Source: Ascaris suum (taxonomy: Eukaryota > Nematoda > Chromadorea > Rhabditida > Ascarididae). Taken from it: DNA of 64,000 nucleotides. The position numbers and the translations under genes were made by a program. Location of the stretch: positions 8,521,326-8,585,325 of the forward strand of contig CM024187.1 of the NCBI GenBank assembly GCA_013433145.1, in the 5' to 3' direction. The notes under the pieces are model-generated. The model was not told the DNA's origin and searched no databases. It saw nothing but the letters and a program-made list of their open reading frames with translations. Position 1 is the first letter of the stretch. Every line of letters starts with the position of its first letter. Shown here piece by piece: positions 1 to 11,392 of this stretch.

Positions 1-551
1 GGTGAGAGGATTTTCCACTGAAACTTTCATTTGTTCCGCAAAAGTAAATCTGCTTCACTCAGTAAGAGGCGAGCAGGTTCTCGATTGCCTGATACTCTTG
101 ATGTCAGTTATACATTTTGATTCTCCATATTTCTAGCGCATTATCGTTTCTGCCAGCGATTGCGTCTTTTGCATTTCTTTTCAAGCGCATATGTTACTTT
201 TTTGCTGTGAGCCATCGCGTAGAGTCTTACGCAAAACAGCTGAAGATATTATTTTCCCCAGACGTTTTTCACCTTTGTTCTTCTGTTTTTCAAAACGCAG
301 CTTAAAAAAACATCGAATGTCTAGTTCTTTATGTAAATTACTTTGTTCATCAATTGCGAACGTGAAAATGTGACGCAGTTTCCTAAGGTTCCATTAATAA
401 CGATCTCTTTGCTATTCGTCGCACATTTATTTGTGCTTTTATTTTTTTTATCCGATGGTTCTATAGTTTCTTATTTTAGGAAAGATAAGTTGGAAATTGA
501 GAAATTTTGGAGAAAAAGAAGTTTAAAAAGCAAAAAAACTGTCTGTTTCAG

Positions 552-3500
552 CAATCTGCATCCTTCATCGACTTATCGAATGGTCAGCTCTGCCCGGTAT
601 ACAGGTGGAGCAAGTGACCGCCCAGCGAGCGTCTATAGCCCTGCATCGTACAGATCACGCTTCGACGACAACTTTTCTTATCGTCGGGGTGCTTATGATG
701 TTGACCGTCCAAGTAAAGTGCAAAACTTTGTTTGTCGCAGTTTTTCGATTTTAGGATAGCATACCTCATCTCAGCATTGCTTTCTGATGAAGAAACCCGC
801 ACGATAATGCAGTAAACATGCACAAAAAGATGACAAACTGCTCTTCAACACCTGTACCGAACTTCCGGGGAAGACGAAAACCGAACTCTTACCACTGTAT
901 TTTTTAGCACTTCCTCCATCCCTAATTGTTCAATGTTTGTTATATTTCCGAACGACTGAAACGTGATCGCCAGATCGGGTATATTTGATGATAATTTTTT
1001 TAGCAGGTCTTTGGTGTGCTAACAGAATGATGTACCTTTCGTGCGCAGAAATTTCTTTGAGAAGCAACAGTGGCATTGCAAACAGTGACGAGTAATAGCG
1101 ATACGACGTATCCCATTGGTGCGCGTTATACAAAGGCCGCAAAACCTGAATGACCGATTCGCATAGCAGTTTGCTCGACTTTTACGTCAAATAAACAAAA
1201 TATTTCAACTTTGACTTTGACCTCATGTCCTCTTGCCGTTCTTTATGATTTTCCAAATGCTCATTTATAGAATAAAACAAATCTGAGCGAATCTTGCGGA
1301 GAGTACTTGTTCTTTATGGCATTTCATGAAAGTGGCAAACACCGGTAACATTCATCATGAATGGCCTTCTTTCTCTACTGATAAGCTGGAATGCTGTGCT
1401 ATTTTTGAATGAAGCTTAACATGGCGCTTTCTGCTTTGATTTGTATGATGTGCTTTGACGATGCTGATTACCTAGAGGTTATGCGTTCAGGCAAGACTAG
1501 CCACGTAATCGTTGAAGCAACAGAAGGAAATATTCACTGCTTGCCTATTTATTGTTGGACTTTGTAGGTACTCCTGGTGGAGAGACAACATCTGCAAGTA
1601 CTCAATCAGGAGCTAATACAGCGCAATCGAGTCATGACCACTCCAGCGGTAAGAACTTCTTCGTGTCGTTTTATTAACCAATGGTACTTTTAGTGCAATA
1701 ATGACGTGCTAATTCAAATTAGGCAGTAGCAACTTAAATCCACTCTCAAATATAGCATAAATGTTTATAGGAACGACTGCCGAAGTAAAATTGGAAAAGA
1801 TTTCCAAATGAGAAGTTCCTGCAGGAATTCTTGCTGTTTTTTTCCATATAGGAAGGTAAATACCTAATCGGCCAGCGACTTGAGAATCTCCGCAATTTAT
1901 TGTGCATATGTAGTGGAATTTATAGCCTTCTTTCCACAACTAAACCTCGTTGAAACGAAGTGGGAAAGAAGGGAGGAGAAAGGGATGAAGGAAGAAACAA
2001 AGTGCTTTAACTGCAGTATCCTCCTATAGCTCTTTTCCCAGCACCACGGAATTCATTTCATTCAGCATGTTGCACTATGCTTTATTTGCACGAACTCTAC
2101 TATTTTAATGAGCATTTCCACTCGATTCATTGTTATTGCTGCATACCTGTAAAGTGTTTTAGAATTCCAGTCGTTGTTATTTTGTTATGAGTAAATGCAC
2201 CAGTTGCTTCATTCTACAAGAAAAACGAGAACTAGAGCAGAAGCCTGCATCCTCTAATATTTCTTCCTTGTACTGCTTATTCAGAAATGTATACACTAAG
2301 AAGTACTTTTCTCGTAATTTTTTACGGCTCATTTGCCACCGTGAGCCTCTGATTCCCTCTACATTCGCCTCATCATCAGCTGCTCAGAGCGCGCTCCTGC
2401 ACAAAAAATGCATCAAAGCCTGTCGCATTTTCCAACAACAATTTCCTTTCTCCATTGTTCTCGATTCTCTATTGTTGCACGGTAACGTGTTTCAACTACA
2501 GCGGTTTTCCTCATTGGAGAAGAGAGGTATTCAAATAAATATTAGAACACGGGATGTGGCGGTGACTGTCGGCCTCCATGAATGAGCTATTTGAAATTCA
2601 AATACCTTAGAAATGCACTCAGGGATAATGTCGCGTTTCCGTCCCGTGACGAGACGGGTGGCCTCCACGTTGACCTGTCCAGAGCGGTACAGTTATGTTC
2701 GATCTCTAAGTACGGGCAGAAAAACCAATCGCTTTGATGACGGCGATCTGAATGGTGAGGAGCAGTACCGGCATGAGCACCTAACGCGCACTTGCACACA
2801 CGTACTCATCCTAAAACCAGAGCAAACGTTTCTTTACAAACTGGCCAGACACAGATGTAACAAACCTCATTGAAGCGTGCGAACCTTCGTGGACCTCATG
2901 GGGGAAATTTGCCTAATGTCGTTGCTTTCCATACAAACTACTTCGCATTGCACATACTAAGGTGGTGCTGAAAAGAATCTTAGCGTTGTGGGCTACATAC
3001 GGCGGCTTGGAAGGAGTATAAAGAAGGTTGCATGACGAGGCGGAACCTATGAAATGAAGCTGGCATGACGTGCCTTGTGCAGCTCCTTACAGATGCACAT
3101 TAGGACACTGTGTTGTTTGTGTGTGCATGTACTGTGTTTGTCCAGATGAAGAAATGCCACAAAAAATTCTGCAAGCACCGAGGCGCAAAGGAAAGCTTTA
3201 TTGAGCGTCTCTGTACAACTGATTTAACAACCACGTTAACAATATTATTTCTTTGTTTTCTTTTCTTTTCAAAACTGTTGCAAACCGCTTGATCTGCCCA
3301 ACTGGGCCCAAAAAGGGGCCTGTTGTATTGGCTGGTTCGGTGCGCTTCGCTTCTTGTTTTATCGAGTCCGCTGTCGACCAACCGCTTTCCTAAATGCTTG
3401 AAGAAAACACAACAACGCGACATATTGCACGGGGACACTTTCATTGGTTAAGTATGCAAAATTCCAGAAAATTCGGTGCTGAGTTCCGCGAAACGACTTT

Positions 3501-6500
3501 GTTGCAATAAGGAACAGGTGAAATTCTGAGAAAATTGCAGGTTTTTGGCGGCGGAAAGCTTTCACTTGAAAACATTTTACCGCTTAAAGCTGATTGCTAT
3601 TTTAATATACTGAAGCGAGGACTCCTTTATCAAACAAAAAAACTTATATACAATTGACGATCCCAAGCAGACATGAATACCCTTGTCCTCGTGCATCCCA
3701 ACAGAGGAGGAGCAATAACTGCAAACTGCGGGGTTTTCATTGAAGCACAGTTAGCCGACAAAAAAACACATAAGAGGAATTGGAAATTTGAGTGGTCAAA
3801 CAGAAATACCGATAACTGTGAGGGTAATTTAAAAGAAAGTCATCTGAAAGCGCAAATTTCCCTCCGAAATCAGAGGAGCAGGGAGGGGGTAAGAGGAGGG
3901 GACCTGCGTGAGCCTGTCACATATACAGGTGCACCTGCTGCGTATCTCTCCCTCTGATTTTCGGAAAGTTTTTGCGGTTCGTTATTCTCGTTCACGGTCT
4001 GCAGCACGCTGATTTGCAAGTGCAAGAGATCGCTTAGAGTTGTGACCGACGTCCTTAACTGAATGACTCACAAGTGAAGTGCGTCGATGATCGGCTGGTA
4101 CAACTGAAAAAAAGCGCTGAAAATTTGGACTTTTCAGCTTCTTTTCCAGATTTTTAGACTCTTCACGGTCCTCCCGTTATTCGCTCATACAGTTCTCTAC
4201 TGCCCTCTAATCTTGTCTGGTAGGTGGCTGCAGCACGCTCTTACAGAAAATCCTAGAATGTGCAGCTACTTCCATCTCCTTTCTAAGTCAGCGACCAAAC
4301 TACCAATACGGACACATGCAATGGACAGACTGAGGTTTTTAACTATCAGTTGTTATTTTAAATTATGCTTCGATGATCTCTTGGGAATGTCCACTTGAAT
4401 GCATTCTTCGTGTTGATAGAGTAATACGATAGAAGATGTGGTTCATAGACAAGCATGCGAGCGCGATTCGATTTTTGCTTATAAACCGAAACTGAAAGCA
4501 CAAAATTTTGGACCTTTCATGTTGTCAAAAACAAATGCTGTCGAAGGAACAACTGTTGTCCGAAAACGTCCAAATTTCCGAATCGGAAGCCTAACGAGTG
4601 GAAACGGTTAAATCGGTTTCACTGTTTTGTTTCTTTTCTTCAGACCCGTTGAAACCTAGAAGTGTTCTCCGTAATTAAGATAGAAGTGACAGATAATCGA
4701 ACAGCCTCCTTCCCTCCTCTTCCTTTCAATACGCCTCTGGTCCCAGAGCTCATCAACTTATCAGACGTACACTTCCTGTACTGACTTCAAAATTTGTCTT
4801 TTGCTATTTAGGAAATAAATGAAATGAGCTCTCTGTGGTGAACCTTGTTCTGCTTCAGTCCATTTGCAAAACCGATTGCTCACACCTGAGCTGAACACCG
4901 ATAGACGCGAGTACAGCTATGTGAACTATCACGACACTTCTTCCGCCCGGGGGTCAGTGCCAAGGGAACCAGATCACAATCGTTTGCCTTCCAGAGGAAT
5001 ACTCAAGAATAAGCAGGTAAGAGGATTTCATTCTTGCTTAAAGGTCTCGATCTGATCCGAAAAAGTGAAACCTTGAGCACAAAACATTCGCTGGAACAAA
5101 AGTTTTTTGGATAGCCTAGTCCTTTTTGATATCTTCTGCTTATCAGTGTTTATTTAGGGTTTTTGTCTTTCAGAACGCGGATCTAGAGCCACGTGCTGCC
5201 GGTGCATCAACGTCGGAAAACAGTCGAGGATTGATTGGAGGGAAAGATCAGTCGTCGGCAACATCAGGTAAGTCTCTTTACGAAGAATGGATATTTCCGA
5301 TTCTAGGAGATTATTTCTCAAAGTGGGCTTTGTTTCTCAAACCCTCCCAGTGCAGCATGCCATGGACTGGCCAAGGATACATGTTTGTTGCGATTTGTTG
5401 GCATAAAAAATTTCTCGAACACCAAACAACTCTGCGGTGGATTTTCTCATGGATGAAATTTTATTGCCTCAAGAGCTTCGACGAAGTATTCATCGATTCA
5501 GTGTGATAGGTTGAACGCCGTGGGTTTTGCTCTGTTTGAAGGGATGAAGAACATGTTGGATCGTTTGAAACGACATCTGTCAACAGAAAAGAGCGTCAGC
5601 CCAGCACCCCCGTCAACAACGGTTTCGACGCAAGCGAACCAACCTCGCGCATCCTCCGTCGGATTCCGGCATCGCTTCGCCTCATCAGGTGGTCTCGGCA
5701 ATACGCCGACGGCATCTCAAACTCCCAATGCAGCAGTTAGCGGCCACGCTTCTATAGCTAGCAACTTCGACGAAGGTCTGTTTCTGAATCATGTAGTCGC
5801 AAATACGGTCCTTCTTGCAGGTGTGCTGCGTTCAGACAATTGCTAGTGAAAAATTTTTGCGGTAGTTGCGCACTGAGTTCTTCGCAGTGAATGACAGGCA
5901 GAAGATTGATTTACGGAGGACGATGCGAGTTGTTTCGATTGCATTCCTTTCCCCTTTTAAGCGTTCATTTTCAAAATTTTGAGCTGTCCTATGAAGTTTG
6001 TGTAGAACGCATGCGGATAGGTGACAATGTCATTGAGAGTGGACTGTCCTCCAAAGAACTCAACATTTATCTTACAGGAAAATCACCACCATCGAAAGCA
6101 GACGATCAGAGAAATAAAAAACGATCGTTTCTGTCGTTGGGCAGAAGGAGAACAACCGAAATGCGCCTCGGACCTGACGGAAAAATCGTAACTGCGGGGT
6201 AAGTAAAACCGACTGATGGAAAGGTTTACATAGGTATCGACATATTCTGAGCTAGAAGCAAACTCGTCATTAGGCACTGGATTGGGCTTCCCATTCGCGA
6301 ATGGCATAAGAAACGGCATTACAAATTTACACCAAATATAGACGAGAAATATGCTCACGTTGTGCTATAACGAGCATCTGGGAAAGACGTCCTTGCGAAC
6401 TGGCTGAATGGCAGAACGCACTATGCAAAGGTGACAAGTTGAGGGACTGCGTCGAAACTGTAGCAGTTGTGTGCAGCCTTGTCTAATCTTGTCTCACAAC

Positions 6501-8152
6501 GTTCAGGTTCCACTAGAAATAAACCGTACACTCGTGTGCATTCTTTCATCTGCGTGCGACGGATTCAGTTGCGATGTATTTATTCGTATAATTGATGTAT
6601 TAATAGGGCATATTTCTATGAAAACTATCGCAGACGCCTTCATTAGAATTTGTGACATGGCATGGCATCCAGAAGGTAAATTTCCTTTCCGTTGTGCCTT
6701 TTTTGAAGACTTTGATGGAAAATTGAAGATTCGACGATGATTTCAAAAGACCGTCTTCACCAATCGAAAAAATCAAATCGTTATTCCGTAAAAGTAAGGA
6801 GCCGATAGTAGCGCCAGCTTCGAGCCAACCAGTCAGCGGCACGCTTGGTCAGTATGACTACCGGCACTACTCAGCCGCCACGCCTTCAGCGGCCTCCAAC
6901 AGGTTCGGAATATTTTACATAGGGATTCGCAGCCATTTCCTGCCCTTTGGCAAATTGGTCATGTTGTTAAGATTTATAAGCCAAACCACGACGAGCTAGT
7001 TAAGTGCTGCAGTAACTTCTAAAACGTTTTTACAATTTTGCAAGCTGCGCGTTAAAACGGATGGGTTCTTCTGCCCGATTGGCACGACTTGCAAAGCCAT
7101 CACTAGTAGACTTGTCATTTAGGGATTCGAATTTTTGGTATTTTCGAAGTTTGGAACTTCGTCAAGGAAATTTTTTCACAGAATAACTGTGGACGAAGAG
7201 GCAGTAATATACTCACAATATACGCATCATCAAATAAGTGATATTATATAATAATATGAGATTTATTTGCTGATAACAAACATAGTGCAAAGTATTGTGT
7301 GAAGCCCAAATGTAAAATATACATGTGCTTGCACTCGTTTGACCTTTCGTGTTGGCAAACATTAACTGTGGGTTGAGTGCACGTTGAGGAAGAACTTTCT
7401 GTTTGCCACTGCAGGTACGGTTTAACGGACAAAGTTTTCGGCATATATCCTTCATCGAATCTCTCATCGGTGGCCCCAAGAGAATCCTACACTCCTCAGT
7501 ACAGAAAATACACAGGTAGGATGCTTGTGTTGATTATTGATAGGCACATCTTATCTAGCAGTTCGTTGGCAATTTTGTGAACTATTGTCACAGCTTTTTC
7601 TTCTACCTTCAGAGTTCGTACTAGAACACCGCAAAGCGAACTGTTTCGCTCAGTTCTACAGTACAGTGTGCATGTAAACATATCAGTGAATTAATTCAAA
7701 AAGTTAGCTGTTCCTTCGATCGTAAAGTGATGCTTATCCTAATGGAAATAGATAGCTCTTCCCTGCTGGCTAAGTGAGAGTGTTTGAACTATGTTCTAAA
7801 CATTCAGCTGGATAACTATATCAAACCTATGTGTATTCATGCTGCTACTCTAAAAGAAAAGAATGAGAGGAACTAGAACGTTTCCGTGCCTTGTTCACGG
7901 AACCAACACAACATCCATAGTGTCAAACTTCCGTAATGCCATTTCAAAATGAAATTCATTCTATGTATAGTCTTATATCATGCTTTAGCATCGTCGCACG
8001 TTCATCTTGTTGAAGAAAAGCTTTTCTTTACATATTTTTTAGGTGGTGCGAACGGTGGCGTGGGAGTTAACTTCAATCGATACAGCTATACGCCAGGTGC
8101 GAACAGCGAACGTCCGTTGCGCCACTGGTATGAGGACTCGCATTTGTACTAG
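552..8152 (+). CDS. Unrecognised disordered Tyr/Ser-rich basic protein, 3' part of gene (10 exons)
   Basis: I do not recognise the family. Ten exons join in one frame with canonical GT/AG sites and matching phases: 552-712, 1568-1648, 2623-2754, 4859-5016, 5174-5267, 5542-5775, 6078-6198, 6729-6902, 7415-7515, 8043-8152 (stop TAG). The first exon begins with the third base of a codon, so the gene starts upstream of the window. The visible part is 454 residues with no signal peptide, membrane segment or globular domain. It is rich in Ser, Tyr, Arg and Pro, with repeated YSY/RYS-type motifs. Three short basic amphipathic stretches stand out: KNMLDRLKRHL (from 5547), KRSFLSLGRRR (from 6119) and EKIKSLFRKSK (from 6766). 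A GILK motif lies at 4996-5007, and the C-terminus is HWYEDSHLY. The composition suggests a cytoskeletal, junctional or scaffold protein, but that is inference. The exon chain is firm; the function is not. Confidence 0.8.
3851..3975. repeat. Imperfect foldback (inverted repeat), possible MITE remnant
   Basis: Arms at 3851-3880 and 3946-3975 are near reverse complements: CGCAAATTTCCCTCCGAAAT reads against AAATCAGAGG-containing sequence on the other arm, with a few mismatches and one indel. It lies in the 2.1 kb intron 2755-4858 of the disordered-protein gene. No target-site duplication was established. Confidence 0.5.
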
Positions 8153-8329
8153 GCGAGTGTAGGCATGTCGTCATTGCCATGTCGGATGTGCTTGTCCCAC
8201 TTTTTGAGGATGCATTGCTCGATAGCAAAGACGAATTAAGGGAGTCCTACTAGCGCACTAGGCATCCGCTCTTCTATGCCAGCATTTACTGTAGCGTTGA
8301 ATAACGCTTTCTGCATATCTTATATGTAT

Positions 8330-8335
8330 TATAAA
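8330..8335 (+). promoter_or_regulatory. Possible poly(A) signal variant TATAAA
   Basis: TATAAA lies 178 bases after the TAG of the disordered-protein gene. It is a common nematode variant of AATAAA and the nearest candidate downstream of that stop. Confidence 0.3.
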
Positions 8336-9012
8336 TAAGCGGAACAAACAAAAAGCTGGCAGCCTAAGGTCATATGCACAGAATATACGAGCATAACCAT
8401 CGTTTGCTAATATTTGCCTCGTCTCTTCTTTCTTTCAGAGTTTTGTTCGTCGCTCTGCTGTCCCATTTCTGCAACGTCTTTGCCCCATTTTTTAGTGGTG
8501 TCTGTGTGAATTGCCTACATGCCTTACTCCGAATTCATTGTGATATCAACAAATTCGTGTGCCTTGACTTGTGAATTGATCAGTGGTGCTCCGAAATTGA
8601 CTATTATAAAAGCTTTCTAACTTCTATAATTGTCTTCTTCAATCTCCTACGCAACTACGAGCGATTAATGAAATCGACCATAGAAGATTGGCGCCGGTTA
8701 TTGATTGCGGCAGTAGAACAGTGATGATCTTTGCACATGTAACTGTACACATACACCTCCAACGACCTCTCTAAGAAAACATCAGTGAGCTGATTTCGTT
8801 CGGACGTTCGAACATCCCCTATAAATCCATTCATTCAACTTTTTTATCGTTCGTTGCTTGCCTACAACGGTTATGTTCGGAAAAGTGTACGAACGAACCT
8901 AAGACAAACTACTGCTTAAAAACTACTTAGATACAGTAACGAATTCTCCAAACTAAGTCTCAGTTGGGGATCGGCATTCATACCATTGAGTAGAGTGTCC
9001 CTTTCCTTTCGT

Positions 9013-9041
9013 CCCCCCCTCCTATATATTATGAGGGGGGG
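9013..9041. repeat. Perfect 9-bp G/C-run hairpin
   Basis: CCCCCCCTC (9013-9021) and GAGGGGGGG (9033-9041) are exact reverse complements around an 11-base AT-rich loop. A further G-rich run follows to about 9054. It resembles other poly-C or foldback elements in this window and is probably a repeat remnant. Confidence 0.6.
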
Positions 9042-11392
9042 TGGGGAGGGGGTACCCCGATATCTCCGAAATGTTCGTTCGTAAGTGGACATATGTCTGC
9101 GTAAAATGTCCCAAACTGACGATACATTACAGTGCGCCTGGGTAGAGGACTGTTGAAGTTTCAGTAGAAACTCGAAAGCATAGTTGTCTGCTCGTATTGG
9201 GCAGAAAGCTTGCAATGAAAATAAAGCTTCGACACCCTGTGGGATGCAGAATGAACGGATGCCGACACCTGCAAGAAGTGCAAACTTCTGACGATGTTGT
9301 GCAGTACACTAGTACTAATTCCAGTGCTTTGACTTCAGCGATCTTTTGCGTACAGTCCATTTGGGATCGTTAAACTGTGAGCAGCATGCAAATGCACTTC
9401 GGGAATAATCGACGTAAAAGCGGTCGTTTCACAGGTCGAATACTCGAAATATTTTGAAGGATCACAGAAAGCAAATATTACATAGCGTGCGATTTTGCAC
9501 CCTTTCATGACTGAAAAATTAAGCCGATTAAATAATGTTAAAGGAATTCTAAATAGCCAGGAAATCTAAACAAGGAAGTAACCAACTAACCCTCAAAGAG
9601 CACTGAAGTGGCCGTTGTGCGAGGATTGGTACTTCCCTTCCCTCATCTGCTTCCTCACTTCTATACCAAACTTTCTGACTTATTTATAAGGTGAGCTAAT
9701 CAAAGCTATCCCGTCGCGAATCTCCTTTTACGACTGTTGTTCAGTCTAACATGCGAGTACAGTACAATGTCGGCGCAAGGGCATGACGCAGCAAGGGTCC
9801 ATAGAGAAAGCTAGAGGTTCATATCCAGGTAGACCTAAATATTCTCTAAAACTAATGGAACCGCACTCGTCGGTTACGTGATAATGCACACGACACACCT
9901 TATCGTGCACTAAGGTGTGTCAACTCTTCACTGCTCTCATGAGGTTCTTGCTTGAAACCTGCTGTTTCACTGTGCACAATTTTATCCCGAAATTCTGAGA
10001 ACCCTCAGACCGGCATACCTCTAGGCAACTACATGACATCGTCGCCTGGGTGCTGCCTTCTCAGAAACAAGAGAATACAAATTCAACGCTCTTCAGCTGC
10101 TAGCAGTATTTAATAATGGAAAACCGCGCTCCACATTCCTGTCCAAAGCTCCTCGTAATGGCATCCTTTTTGCAAACTGAAAGACGAGCGCCTGCATTCT
10201 GCTGTTTGGAAAGCCACTACACACCACCTCAGGGGTTGGAAAGGAGCTTCATGTCGCTAGGAAAAGCGCCTACCCGTCTTCATGGCCCATATCCTCCATG
10301 CCTCTACGCCCACATTACCGAGTGGTGAAGTGGTGGATGAGGGCAGTCCTTCGTCGCGAAACATCCAAGCACTGACGATTTCCTGGTCCCCGACAGTGAT
10401 ATAGAAATTTACGTAGCATGCCAGCTTTGCGCTTCTTCAGGAATCAGCGGTATAAAGCATGCATGCTTGACGATGATGGCCTGAACTGCCAAGCTGAAAT
10501 TTAAAGGAAATTCTTTCGAACGGTTATACCAAAATATAAAGGTTGTTGACTTGAGAATGCAATGCCACCGAAGAACCAAACTCAGAAATATCCAGGTTTA
10601 TCTCATGCAAGAAGGCAATCCCACAAAACACAGCTGGATTCATAAATGATTCAAAGACAATTTGAAGCTCTTTTTCGATCAAAATTGATTTCAGAGGTTT
10701 TTTTTGTTGTTTTGATTGAAACATTCAACCATCAAATTAACAAATGAAAAAGGAGCTTAAATAAAACGCTTTATTCGTTAAAACGGAGAACTCTCTGAGC
10801 GCTCTTAACAACAAATCAGAACAAACAAAGTTAAAAAACCGTCAGGACATAAAAGAAGCAGCAGAAGAAAGTGCACAGCAAGGACAGCTCAATTAACCAA
10901 GCGTTGATATCATAACACAAACTCTCTATACCCATAACACGGTAGCGGTGCAAAACGTCGCAACCCTCTCGCAAGTTGGTTGCAATACGAAAACTTTGCA
11001 ATAATCTCATCAGACTTTTTTATAAGAAGAAAAGCTGCAGCCCTTTATCATAAAAAACTGCCGAGCATTTGCACCGCAATAAAAAAATGCAGCCATTACA
11101 GCGCTTTTATATATTATGCCCTAAACGTTTTTAGCCGCAAGAGAAGTCCTCGATCGCATCATTCTTACTTATATGATGATAACAGCAAAGGAGTCAGAAG
11201 ACAACCTTCTGATTCAAATATATAACATCCCTAAGCAATTCCGATAAGACGCTCGGAAATGGAATATAAATCAAAAAGGGCATCGTTTCAATGGCAAAAC
11301 CAAAGTGATTCGCAAAGGTGCTTGCTCCCCAATCAGTGAGGTAAGGAAACAATACAGCAACGACGCCATTCTCGACTGCAACACAACACCGT

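Larger units (their letters stand above)
8153..11392. other. Tail-to-tail intergenic region
   Basis: This 3.2 kb lies between the stop of the plus-strand disordered-protein gene and the stop of the minus-strand TRAP-beta gene. It must hold both 3' UTRs. Candidate minus-strand poly(A) signals are TATAAA (plus coordinates 11106-11111) and AATAAA (10770-10775). No phase-consistent exons were found. Apart from the 9013-9041 hairpin I see nothing assignable. Confidence 0.6.

Noticed and set aside
1..10. Window opens with GGTGAGAGGA, which could be an exon/donor boundary of the disordered-protein gene
   Set aside because: A single base of putative exon cannot be supported from this window.
2187..2585. 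132-codon plus-strand frame between exons of the disordered-protein gene
   Set aside because: No splice signals in phase with neighbouring exons, no domain, and the real exon begins just after it at 2623.
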